Shown in pieces: positions 45,001 to 55,623 of a stretch of 64,000 nucleotides of DNA (positions within the stretch are counted from its first letter, which is position 1; each line of letters begins with the position of its first letter). Location of the stretch: contig NOKP01000028.1 in the NCBI GenBank assembly GCA_002682825.1, positions 558,001-622,000 on the forward strand. The letters run 5' to 3'. Source of the DNA: Neonectria sp. B-13. Its lineage: Eukaryota; Ascomycota; Sordariomycetes; Hypocreales; Nectriaceae. A program made the translations under genes and the position numbers. The notes beneath the pieces were generated by a model that worked only from the letters and a program-made list of their open reading frames with translations, did no database searches and was not told the DNA's origin.

Positions 45001-45371
45001 ATGAAAGAACTTACCAGCTCGGTTGTTGAAGGCTCCTCAAGTTCTTGTTCTTGATCTTCATCGTCCATGCCCTGGGAGTCCGGGAGGTTGTACGAGAACT
45101 GGATGAGCTCGGGAGGAGTGGGTTTCATGGCGAGCGGGTACTCCTTGGTGTCGAGGTTCTCGAGGGGGATAGGATCGCGGACAAAGACGTGGGGGAACTT
45201 GCGGGTGAGGCGGGTGGTGGTGGTGATGGTCTTAGTCTCTACGCACTCGCTGACCTCGAGTTGGAAGCGGCGTGCGCGGCTCTGGGAGCCTTCTGAGATG
45301 TTGACAGAGACGGTCTGGGGAGGCTTCGGTTGTCGAGGCTCGATGGCCTGGCTCGTGGGCGAAGATGTCAT
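42083..45371 (-). CDS. Cdc4/Fbw7-like F-box WD40 SCF ubiquitin ligase subunit
   Basis: Exons (minus) 45371-45015, 44925-42250 and 42190-42083 join in frame to 1046 residues. The F-box (~455-500) reads FLRQLPLELGYHVLSYLSHHDLC followed by AAQVSKHWRNIV, the Skp1-binding part. A WD40 propeller of seven to eight repeats spans ~630-1005, with clear units GSDDTLIHIYDTKTG, GSTDRSVRVWDIERG, GSRDSQLRVWRLPE, GSYDSTVRVWRISTG, GSMDSLVKIWDLATG, AAADSTLRIWDPESG, GSEKTVKMWDVRTG. This matches Cdc4/Fbw7, which recognises phosphodegrons and recruits substrates (CDK inhibitors, transcription factors) to the SCF complex in the nucleus. The N-terminal ~400 residues are disordered and Ser/Pro-rich, with a basic KRKR patch. 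The short last exon encodes ILDFGAVRDGTPPEELG and an acidic end. Met30/sconB is a less likely alternative. Confidence 0.88.
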
Positions 45372-48305
45372 GGCTCTTGTGCTCGTGGCTGGCACGAGGG
45401 GAGGACTCGTCTACGCGAGGTGAATGTTGAATGTCGTGTAATGTTGTCGACGGGGGAGGGCGAGAAAAACGAAAGAGTGGGCGAGTGGTTGCTTGTAGGG
45501 TGCAGTCCCGTCGAGGGTGTGTGGTTGTTTGATGACGAGGCTGGATGAGCGTGGACGTCTCACGCGAGAGGGTCGGCTCGGAGTGGGCGGAGGGGGAAAG
45601 ACACTACCGGGAGGCAGGCTGATGGTGACGAGGAACGCCCTCGATCCTGGGGGTGAAATTGCGTGAGATGGAGAAGAGGCGAGGGTGTCGATGGAGAAGA
45701 AACGGTGATGGAGATGGAGAAGGAGGAGAAGGAACAGAGGAACAACCACAAAGGGCTTCCCTTCCCGAAGTGGACAGGGCCAAGGCGAAGATGGGGATTT
45801 GCCGGAAGCGACCAAGTGAGGCAAGGCGTTGTTGGTTTGAGCGTGACGCTGGACGGCGGCCGGGCCGAGGAAAAGGCAAGTCGGACGAAGTGTGCGAGGG
45901 ACCAAGACCGAGACCAAGACCAAGAACAAGACCAAGAACAAGACCAAGAACAGCGAGGAAAAGAAGGAAAGGGTTTGAAAATGTCGAGCAAGGGGGCCGA
46001 GTTTCCGAGTCGAGTTGAGTCGAGTCTCACGGTTGTCTCGATTTTCGGACTGGCTGCGAGTGAAGGTGCGTTGAGGTGCGGGAGTGGAGGCGGAGGTGGA
46101 TGCGGAAGCGGAAGTGGAAGTGGATGGGGGCGATGGGATGAGACGTGACGAGAGGAACCCAAAGGGATGGACTGGGCCGTGGTGGTCCAGCGGGCTTCCG
46201 GGTACGTAGGTACCTGGGAGTTAGTGGCCCTTCTGGGGCGGCTCCGCCGCTACGGGCTGGTTTCGCCTCTGGCTTCGGGGGAAGAGGCTTTGGCTTTGGG
46301 GCGCTGCGGCGGGCTGGGGTTCTGTGAGGTGGACCTCCTTCCTTGCTTCCCTCCTCCTGTTCTGTTGGCTCTGGAACATGGCTGGGGGGCGCGCCAACAC
46401 CCTGTGGAAGTGGAAGGAAGGAGCCTAGCAGGGCAGCCCCCCGGTCTACATGATTGGGCAAATCGAGGTGATTCACCGGCATCGATTGGTCCAGCCAAGA
46501 ACTTCCCATTGGGCTGTGTTGTATTTTTACTCAGGTACGTACCGCTCGGTCCAGCCGCCACAATGGAAAGCCCGACTTTTTAATCAATGTCGTTGCCTGC
46601 ACGTAACTGCACGTCGGTACGTACCTGCCTACAGAGTCACTGCAGTCTGCTGCCTTCGTCGCCCGCTCCATCAGTCACGAGCGGGGAGAAAAGAACGACA
46701 AAGGCACGAGAGCGGTTGGCCGACCGGTTTAACTGCGCGCTGGGACTGCGGCGGCCTCTGTTTTCTCTCAGGTACCTAGCCGCCCAAAAGAAGGCTTCTA
46801 CCTCATCACCTTGCAGTGTTGGTTGGGCTTGTATTTTGGTTCTTTTGCCCAACTTTAGGATCCGTGCCGTCTCGTGGTCTGGCTGTCCAGTAGCCCGTCT
46901 ATTGGAATGGCATGGCGGTCGGGGGTTTACCCTCTATTTACTACTTACCCTCGTTACGATCTAGGGTCTTGTTACGTACCGAAAGCCCAAAGAAAACCAG
47001 TGAAAGGGAAAACTCTCTTTGGTGGTGGTTCGGTGCCAAGTGCCTCGCCGGACTCGTTCTCTCCACTCTTTCTCATTCTTCCACTTGACTCAAGACTCTA
47101 GTTGCTGGTGATAGGTACAGTGCGTGCAGAAAGCCTTGCACGTGATGCGTTAGGTCTGGACTTTTGGAGGGCTTGGTCTGGAGGGTACCGATCCGGCATC
47201 TGTGGTGTGAAGCACTGTCGAAGAGCCGGGACAAGTGAGCCCGGGGCAATAGTTGTCCAGGCACGCAGCAACAGCCCATGGCTCCAACTCTCTGATGTGA
47301 CGGAAGCTCATGACCAACCCACGCCATTGTCCGTCGTCTTCTCAGGTGACAAGAAGCAAGTCTTCCTCAGAAGCACCACGGCACCGCGTTTACGTACCTA
47401 GCATGTCAGCATTCAAGAGTCCCTTATTCCCGCCATCAGACGTTGCATCTGCACCCTTCTCCCCACCTGCAACCTTGCCGTTTCGTCCCTTGCAACATGT
47501 ACCGGCGAGTCCCTCCCCTCCGTCTCTCCCGTCCGGCGTAAAGACCTGTTATAGGCCGGACTGCCCCCCCACCTCCCGGAACCAATCGCCCTCCGGGAGC
47601 CGGCCCAAGCAATCACAGCGCGCGTAGCAAACATACGACCTGGAATAGCCGCCCGACCCAAACTGCCGGGCCTAGCCATCACCTCCGCACGGCTCTGTTC
47701 CCGGGCCAGAAATCACAAGAAGTACTTTTTGTGTGTGTTTACTATTGTTGGTCCAGGCTTCGGCTGCAACCGATCGAATCAAGGCCTCGCCCGACGCGAC
47801 CAACTCTATTTTCAAACTCGCAACCAACGAAACGGCCGGTTTGCCACATGGGTACCGTCCTCACTTCTTGGTCTGGCGCGTGAGCTGACTCAAGATGCGC
47901 AATCAAGTATTCATTTCCTTGCACTTTAACGTCAAACCCCGCCGTCGCTTCACCTATTCCAGAGCGATCACCACCCCTTTCTACCTTTCCCGCATGTGCC
48001 TTCATAGCCTCGTGTCCTCGTGCCTCAGTCGCACATCACTTGCATGTGTTGACCAACTTCAAGTGCACGCCAATAACAGCATCAACAGGGCATTATCCCA
48101 GTTACCTACCAGGGATAGGCCATGCTTGATTCTAGGGCCCAAGCCCATCTACATGCTATCCAGCAGTCCGGGTATAACATCCCAGCGTGATATCCAAATG
48201 CCATGCCTAATACCCAAATCCATTGACTCCAAATCCCCATTCGCTCCCTTTTTATCATTCCCATATCTACACATTAACCATCTATAAATCGCCAGCTCAT
48301 CCCCA
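45372..48305. other. Large intergenic region with GGTACGTACC-type palindromes
   Basis: 2.9 kb upstream of the Cdc4-like gene. It has a (GACCAAGAACAA)n stretch (45898-45955), GGAGAAGG-like purine repeats (45700-45740), and a cluster of palindromes or half-palindromes: GGTACGTAGGTACC (46201), GGTACGTACC (46534 and 46616), GGTACC (46771), TTACGTACC (46972). Short frames (such as 47895-48287 plus) lack convincing composition. No gene called. Confidence 0.5.
45898..45957. repeat. GACCAAGA-type simple repeat
   Basis: Imperfect tandem GACCAAGACCAAGAACAAGACC units in the leader region of the Cdc4-like gene, noncoding. Confidence 0.75.
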
Positions 48306-50514
48306 CTAGGCGATGTACACTGGCATCCGACTCCCCAACAACTCGCTCTTATTTACCTGCACGTCCAGTTTGTTGAAATCATGCAGCATCAGCCAGCAGA
48401 TCATCCGGAACACCAGCGTGCACCACACGTCGTCGTGCGTAACATCCTGGTTGCTGAGGGACACCTCTTCCCGCGGCTCCGCCTGATCCTTCGGATCAAT
48501 ATCTGAGTCGGCATCATCATCCTGAACGGACTGGTCAGTCTGCACCGTAACGGTGAAACCGTTCTCCGGCCCGCTCGACGGAAGCGGGGGTCCGTGTGCA
48601 TTTGCTACAGGAGCACCGCCCCGGGTGCTGCTCGCCTGGGTCCGGGCGGTACCCGCTCTCCGGAAGCTGTAGCCGGGTGGTGCCCCGACGATGCTTGTTC
48701 GGCGGTCCGTGGAGCTTGTCGCATGGGGGACCACCTTCTTCCGAACGACTTCGAAGTAGACGTCCATGAATTTATGCTGTCGCTCGTCGGGGCTAGCTGC
48801 ATGCATGTCCTCAAACAAGGGCGGCGGCGGTTGTGGCGGCCCAACAGGGACCCGGGAGGTCGGCGTTGAGGTCCACTCAGCATGAAGAGACGCATTGTCA
48901 GTATTTCGATCGTCACGATCGTTTAGCAAGCGCAGGACTTCTTGTAGGTGAGATCGCAATACATCTAGCACCATCTGTCGCCGGAACCCCACCCTCTCCG
49001 CCTCCATGTCCGCCGTACTAAGCCGGGCAGACTGCGGCCGGCCCGGGGCGGCTACCGGGACGCTCTTAGAGCCCCGAGTCTTAGCCGTCAGGATCTCATC
49101 GCAATCATCAAGAGCCGCATGGAGGGCCCTGAGGAACTGCAGCTGCTCGACAAAGTCCTTGATGCGATGATGGGTCAGGATCTCGCGGATATGGTGGTTG
49201 ATCTTCCCTAGGATAGCGGCGTTGCGCGCCACCCCTGGAAGATTTACCTGAACGAGCTCGGAATACGCCTCCATCATTTTGACAAGGGACAGCGAGCGTT
49301 TGTCCCATCGGTCCGGTGTTGGGTTCGGGATGTACGTGAAAATACTGTTTTCCATGTGAAATGTCCGGCTGAGCATGCCCAGGATCTCAAATGACACTGA
49401 AATAGGTCAGCCATGGACTTGGTCTGGGTCACCATTAAATCAAGAAAAATGGCAACGTACCTGGAAACAAATGGGAGGTTTGTTTGTCTGGGTCAGTAAA
49501 GCAGCGAACGGCATTGTTGTTGCATCCAATCAGGATAAGAGACTCGGAAATGTCGCTGCGGCTGGCCATTTGCAACGTGTCGATTTTCTGTTCATAGTCT
49601 TCCAGGAACCCCAGGCGTCGATAATCGAACTTCTCCCTATAGATGGTGGGGACGTAGCCGAAACACAGCTCCTTGATCTCATCCACAGGGATGACACGCT
49701 TGCGTTCGAAGGAGCACTTTCCATAGACCCGGAACGAAAACATGAGGCCAAGGTCCGAGAGCCGTTCACCCAGGAGCATGAAGCCGTTGCCCTCGGCACG
49801 GTAACGGTCGTGGGTGCGGTTGAACTCTTTCCAATAGACACCAAGGGCAGCCATCATCTCGATAAGATGGCACATGGTTGTGGTGGCGTACGGTCGGCTC
49901 ACAGTCGTCGGCATTGTGTCCCAGCTCTTGCGCATGGGCTGCAGGGCGACGGTCAGGGTATGGTGTTCGAGAACAGAAGGGGGCGCAGAAGGGAAGCCAT
50001 TCTCCTGGGAACTGGCGCTTGGAGGGCCTATATGCTGATACTGATCAGTCTGCCAGTCTCGGGAGTCTTTCTCCATGCGCTGGACGGCGGAGAGAAGCAT
50101 GGTCCAGGAGGCTCGCTCGTTATCGGTGGTGTGGATCTGCTCCTTGTGGGATTTCTTGGCAAATTCGTCCCGCTGGCCGACGAGATCGACGCTGAGTTCG
50201 GACCGGGTGTTCTTCAGGCTCTCCGGTGTTCCGTCAAGAAAGTATATATCCTGGCCGCGGACGGGGCCGCGCTTGTTTGTCGGAGGCGAGACGAAGATGA
50301 CGGGGACTTCGAATTCGACCTCGAAGCGCAGCTCGTCCCACGAGAAGCGGCGCGTCTTGGTTTCCGCCCAGCGACCCATGACTTTCTCGTTGCATTGGGA
50401 GTAGCCGGCAGCGGACGCGTAGTATTGTTGCATGACCTGCATGAAAGTCGCAGCAAGGGCGACAAGGGAGATGACGAGGGCTACGAGGGCCACGACGACC
50501 TCGGGGTCGGCCAT
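48306..50514 (-). CDS. Membrane-anchored fungal hypothetical protein
   Basis: Exons (minus) 50514-49461 and 49396-48306, 714 residues. The extreme N-terminus (MADPEVVVALVALVISLVALAATF) is a single signal-anchor helix followed by QVMQQYYASAAGY. The remainder is a large soluble region with blocks RRFSWDELRFEVEFEVPVIF, GNGFMLLGERLSDLGLMFSF and RVIPVDEIKELCFGYVPTI, a disordered Pro/Ser-rich part (SRVPVGPPQPPPPLFEDMH), and a conserved-looking end (DDVWCTLVFRMICWLMLHDFNKLDVQ). The layout resembles large fungus-specific proteins found widely in Sordariomycetes. I do not recognise a characterised domain, and no catalytic motif is visible. The intron lies after HLFPG. Confidence 0.72.
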
Positions 50515-51639
50515 GATTTCGGAGGGCCAGGGAGCGTGGTTCAGCGCGGATCGTGTACGTAGATGAGTGAGGACGAGGCTGTCGAAGAGCGAAGTCGGTA
50601 GAGAGGAATTCGTCGAGAGTGACAGATCGTGAGAAGGGCAGAAGCAGAACTAAGTAGGTGGTGGGCGGTTCTGAATAGGGCGCCAGAGCCTCGTCCAGAT
50701 AAAGCGAACAGCGGCGGATAGCGACGGAGAGATGCGACTGGGCAGTCTCAGACGAGGAGAGGAGTCGGCGAGCAGGCTACAAATCAGGCTTCATAATTAA
50801 GGTGGCGGATCGGACATTTCGAAGGGTGCGCCATGCATCAAGGCGGGCAGAGAAAAGAAGGGTGCATTACGTATGCTGAGGAGAGAAACTGAGAGAGAGG
50901 AGAGACAAAGAAGAGAATTGAAGGTCGGTTCGCAGCAGGAGATTGGCTTCTCTCTTCCCGACGAGGCTCTGGATGGAGTTGTGCGCGCGGTCTAGAGGGG
51001 CGGGTGGGTTGCACTGAACGCTCAGTGGGCCACCCGCTGTGGCCCGCTGTGGGTTTACCGGGAGGTAGCCCAATCAGCCTCTGGGCGGGGGACCCTCGCA
51101 GCCTGGGAAATTGGGGGCGGTTTCCGGAGTTGCTGGGAAGGGGAACACAATGTTCATTTAAATGGTCGTTGTGTGATGCCCCATGCCCTATAGTATTAGA
51201 GGCTTGGTGGGTTATTTTCCGTGAGAGCAATTCCTAGTTAAATCCCAAACATCGGAGACGCCCAGACGGGATATCGATATGTTAGGTTGGGTGCTTGTTG
51301 TCGCGGGATGACGTCGCTGCTTAAGCACTTTAATTCTTAGGCGGAGTGCAGGTGGCTTTATCCCGCGGCCGCTAAGAAGCTCAGCCAGCCATAGCGCTTT
51401 ACAATCATTTTAGAGGGCGGCGTGCTGCGTGAACTTCGCTCAAGCGTCCTGCATCTGTCAGCCCCAGCCATGGATCCAATCCCTTGCAAATGTTACTTAA
51501 AAGCCCAGACAAGAATACGACTCGTGGCGTTTGCGTTGCAAAGATTGAGGCCATCATTGTGCATCTCACTGCATGCCTTATGTTACACGTCGTGTCATGA
51601 GTCGTAATTCTTCTCAGCCTGCTTCACCCCTTGCCTAAC
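50515..51639. other. Intergenic
   Basis: 5' region of the membrane-anchored gene and 3' flank of the thioesterase-like gene. It contains GGGCCACCCGCTGTGGCCCGC near 51025, an imperfect repeat of GTGGCCC. No gene recognised. Confidence 0.5.
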
Positions 51640-52644
51640 CTACAGCTTCTCCGACCGCGATGTATTCCTCTCTATGTCAACAGCCAGCGCAACGTGGTTG
51701 CTCAGCGCCACCACCTCCCCCTCCCGATCAAAGACAACCACTTCGGCATCGTACCGCCCATTCTGAATCACCTTTGCCGCCACCCGCAGCCGCAGCCACT
51801 CCTCGCCCTGCTGCGCCAGCGCCTTCTTCACCTCGAGGCTCATCGTCACCGTCGGGTACCAGAACATCTTGTCGAACGCGAAGCCGCCGGTGGGAACCTC
51901 CGCGTCCGCGTCCGCCGGCCGAAACGTCTCGACTAGCAGCGGCGGCCCGGCGTCGGAGACGTAGCCCAGCGAAGCGTTCGTGAAGGGCTCGCCGTTGGCC
52001 ATCCGCAGCCAGAAGTCGTAGCTCGCCGGGCGGAACGCGCACCCCTTGGGAGCGTAGTACTCAAGGTTGTTCATGATTGGCACGTAGTCCATGATGCGCA
52101 TTTGCAGGCGCTCCCAGTTGGCGTCTGCGCCCTTGGCCAGCAGGTCCAGGTCGGCTGGTGGAGGCGGGTCCTTGACGTCGAAGCCTGTGGGCAGTGTGAT
52201 GCCCTCCTCGCCCGCGAACAGCGAATTCGTGATATAAGCCACCGCGCGCTTCTTTGACTTGGGCGACACCCAGGGTCTCTGCGGCAGGAGCTCGCCTTGG
52301 TAGAGCGCGACGTGGACGACGGACACGCCGCGTCCTGGTTTAACGTCTTCCACGACGAGCACGGCGGGCCCCTGGTGCGTGGCATAGAGGAATTGCCAGT
52401 GCGCCGCGATGGGATCTGGCTGGTTGCGCACGCTCAGGTACGCGCTTGCGACCCGGAGGAAGACAGACGCAACGTAGCCGCCATTGGGGACTGTTTTTCT
52501 CTAGTGGTCAGACAGGACGGGTGATTGACCTTGCGTATTCGTACCTGTTCCGACGCAGAATGGCTTGGTCAGATTGGCAGCGAATGTCGTCGAGTCAAGT
52601 CGTGTGACTTGGGAGTCCTTGTCGAACGAGGGAGCTTCCTTCAT
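51640..52644 (-). CDS. Acyl-CoA thioesterase-like hotdog-fold protein
   Basis: Exons (minus) 52644-52545 and 52490-51640, 316 residues. The acceptor at the AAACAG directly before TCCCCAATGGCGG restores the family motif VPNGGYVASVFLRVA (residues ~34-48), the N-terminal hotdog helix of fungal TesB/4HBT_3-like thioesterases. A second hotdog half follows the linker (FWYPTVTMSLEVKKALAQQG, AKVIQNGRYDAEVVVFDREGEVVALSNHVALAVD). Hydrolysis of acyl-CoA or another acyl thioester is the family role; the substrate is unknown. No targeting signal is obvious and the C-terminus is SEKL, not a clear PTS1. It lies upstream of, and on the same strand as, the NAT-type enzyme, but with separate promoters. Confidence 0.78.
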
Positions 52645-53097
52645 CCTGCAGGTCAACAACGGACACACCTTGAATGTCAGGGCTTAAGTATTCTCCTGTT
52701 AATGATTGTCGAATGAAATGCAGATCTGGATGGCCACGTAAACTGAACTGCTTAATTGTAGGAGATACAAAGTATGGTCCCCGGATTTCGGTAACTTCAG
52801 CCGAGGCAACCCCACACTATCAAATACAACGCTTGTGACATCGCCAGCGTCGCAACTCTGCTGGCAAGGGTGTGTAATGTTATCTGGATTCCGTTTACAC
52901 ATCCCGAAGATCCTAGAGCAATACCACTGAGCACGGCGATGTAGAGTAAGAAAAGTATCATTAAGTAGTATATAACTCGTTTCATCGATGAAGAGAAAAC
53001 AGACCAGGATATGCTAACAAGAGTAGGCTCGCCAGCGTACACAGATCCAACTATTTCTAAACGAAGGCAATTCAGGGACACATTCATCTGAAGCGGC
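52645..53097. other. Intergenic
   Basis: AT-richer 450 bp between two minus-strand genes. A minus-strand frame (52797-53087) is hydrophobic but has poor coding composition. No gene called. Confidence 0.5.
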
Positions 53098-54090
53098 TCA
53101 TGCTTTGCTGGTTATCTCAGTCGCGCAACCCCGAATGGCATATCTGTCCTGCTCCGGGAGCTTGATGAGAAAGTACTTCTGCAGCGCCTTGAGCCTCTCG
53201 CTCTCGCTGTGCAGCTCCTCCTCGTACACGACGACCCCCTCGGTGCGCAGCTTGAGTTTGTCGCCAACCAAGATCAGCGAGCCGTTTACCTTGGCATCGT
53301 CAGTGTCCCATCGCGTCAGCACCTCGATCTTGCCGTTGACTATCTTGAAGTCGTTGTCTGTGGTGAACCGCGTGCACAACACATTTTGCACGAATATGCT
53401 GGTCGGCATCGTCGACGGCGCCAGGTTCATGTTTTGGATGTCCTCGGGCAGGAACTCCATATCCGTGAAGCAGTACAGCGGCGTCCAGTCCGCCTCGGGC
53501 CGCAGGCGGTTCTCGTAGATCCAGACCTTGGTCTTTCGGTTGAAGCCCTGAGGAATGACGTCGTATCTGAGCCGCACGTTCATGGGCCCAAGGTGCCTGA
53601 AGACCTCGTTCCCCTGGGGGTCCATCTTGAGAGGGGCTATGGGCCCGTTGGCGCCGAAGCCCACGTCGACGACATAGGGCACGTTGCCGATGTTGACGAT
53701 GATGACACAGTGGCTGAAGCCGCCATACTTTCCCTCGTCCTGCAGGTATACCCTAGAGCCGGCCATGTAGACATCGAAGCCTAGCGTCACCAGCAGGGTG
53801 TGAAGGAGAGTGTTGTTCTCCATGCAGTAGCCTCCGCGGCCGGGCTGCAGGATGATCTTGTTGTAGAGGTGGTCCGGGTCGACATTGATGAGGCGGTGCC
53901 ACGAGTAGTGCAGGGTGAGGTTCTCGAAGGGGATGTTGCACAGATGGCACTTGTGAAGCAGCTTCAGGATCTCGAGCTGCTCCTCGGGCGACAGGCCCTC
54001 GACATTGCCCGGTCGCTCAGTGACGGGCACGCGGATGCGGGCAAAGTACGGCTCGAGCTGGGAGCGGCGGTACTTGACGCGGAGCACCAT
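53098..54090 (-). CDS. Arylamine N-acetyltransferase (NAT family)
   Basis: Single exon, 330 residues, the usual length for fungal NATs. The Cys-His-Asp triad is complete: C89 in GRGGYCMEN, H127 in GGFSHCVI and D142 in YVVDVGFG. The N-terminal block HLCNIPFENLTLHY is the family signature. These cytosolic enzymes move the acyl group of acetyl-CoA or malonyl-CoA to arylamines. In fusaria such enzymes detoxify benzoxazolinone-type aminophenols, so a xenobiotic or plant-compound detoxification role is possible but inferred. The neighbouring thioesterase-like gene is on the same strand; no pathway link is evident. Confidence 0.9.
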   Translation of the reverse strand: MVLRVKYRRSQLEPYFARIRVPVTERPGNVEGLSPEEQLEILKLLHKCHLCNIPFENLTLHYSWHRLINVDPDHLYNKIILQPGRGGYCMENNTLLHTLLVTLGFDVYMAGSRVYLQDEGKYGGFSHCVIIVNIGNVPYVVDVGFGANGPIAPLKMDPQGNEVFRHLGPMNVRLRYDVIPQGFNRKTKVWIYENRLRPEADWTPLYCFTDMEFLPEDIQNMNLAPSTMPTSIFVQNVLCTRFTTDNDFKIVNGKIEVLTRWDTDDAKVNGSLILVGDKLKLRTEGVVVYEEELHSESERLKALQKYFLIKLPEQDRYAIRGCATEITSKA

Positions 54091-55623
54091 CTCGCGGGTT
54101 TTGTATTCGTGGTCTCTTTTGAGTGAAAAACAGGAAAAAAAGAGAGTGAGAAGAATAATTCAGATTGCGGGAATGGAAGGAAATGCGCGTGGGACGTGGT
54201 TGAAGAAGGGACCCAAGGGAAGGGACTCTAAGGAAGGGACTCTAAGGAAGGGAGAGCCGAGGGGAGGTGTGAGGGATCATGACTGGGCGCGAGCCAATCG
54301 CTTGCTCCAAATGGGGAATGTTGTCTTAAGTTGGGGCAGCACAGCTTATTAATACGAGGAAGAGAACGTTGCAGGAACTGGGTTGAAAATGGAGTGACGA
54401 GGTATTTGTGGTCGTTTCATGTCCTAGACAGTATCTCTGGTCTATATTGTGATCGTAGTTGAAATCTGACGAAGCTGGTCTCGATGACGTCGATACAATA
54501 GACTATCTACCGCCTGATATAAGTGAGTCGGTCCTGTCGGGTGTGGATTAGAGTAAGCTCAGTCTGCTGCCTCACGGGCATTGTTATGTAGTAGTGGCCT
54601 TAATTTTTGTTCGTCTGAAAAGCGAGAGATGGCCCCAGTAGCTATACTTCATGGAGCAGAGAAATAGCTAGCGATTGGTTGACAACTTAGAATATGGCTC
54701 AATTGAGAAGTCCAGGGAAGCATTACTCGACAATCAGAGGATGCTGTACCTGCTCTGTACATACATGGAACGTGAAATTTAAAGAGGACTGGGTTCGTAC
54801 GTATGGATGACGCCGGAAGAGTCATCCAATTGGATTTATTGAGCACCGCCAGGGTAGTAAATGGGTGGATTATGAATAGAGTTGAAGACAACGCTGGTCC
54901 TGTCTTTTAGAATTGAGATAGAAGAGTGAGCTAAACCAGTAGGCTGTAACATTCGGCAGAAGAATCATCAATGTGATCAGAAAACCAACATGCTCTACAG
55001 TTTCTTAGGTGAAATATCACTCCCAGTCTAATTCGTCGTGGAATGCTTCTCAGGTCTGCCTAATACTCTGCCCTGGCGGATCCCAGTGGCGGTGCGCCAG
55101 GGGTAATGGCGGGGAATTCGCCGTAATTGCGGGTGGTGAGCTTAGCCCCCGGGCGGCCTCAGATCAGCCAAAGGCCCTATGCATTGGAGCTACAGGGGGC
55201 AGACGGCTGTCTAAGGTGGGTAAGCTGGCCTGTTGGTCGCTCGTCGTGGCGCAGACGAAAGATGCCTTGGATCCAGGGCTTACACCAACAACTCTAACAC
55301 GAGCGGATCGACTCACTCGGCCTGCTTCAGCGGCCTGAGTCACTAGCGAAGCCGGCAACCGGCCATCGCCTGCGTTGGAAATGAGCGTTTGCAGTGAAGA
55401 ATTGATTTCGCGTAGGGCTATAAAGCATGCCATTGCGCCTGTCTTTTACCAATGCCTCGATGCTTAACAAGTCAAATCGTTCCTACCTACTTAGTATCTA
55501 CTTCAAGTACTTACGACAGGCTGGTAAGCTGATGATTGAGCTATCAAACCATCATCAACCACAACCACCACCATCACGATAACGGCCGTCACGATAACTA
55601 CTTGACAACACAGCCAGCCCAGC
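54091..55623. other. Divergent intergenic region
   Basis: 1.5 kb between the NAT gene (minus) and the vWA/RBR gene (plus). It has a short duplication GGACTCTAAGGAAGG at 54223-54252, an AT-richer stretch (54360-55020), and CAACCACAACCACC repeats just before the vWA gene. No gene recognised. Confidence 0.5.

Noticed and set aside
47895..48287. 130-aa plus-strand frame
   Set aside because: Composition is that of random AT/GC-mixed DNA, with no domain and no splice context; antisense to the 3' side of the neighbouring gene.
49375..50562. 395-aa plus-strand frame
   Set aside because: Antisense shadow of the membrane-anchored hypothetical gene.
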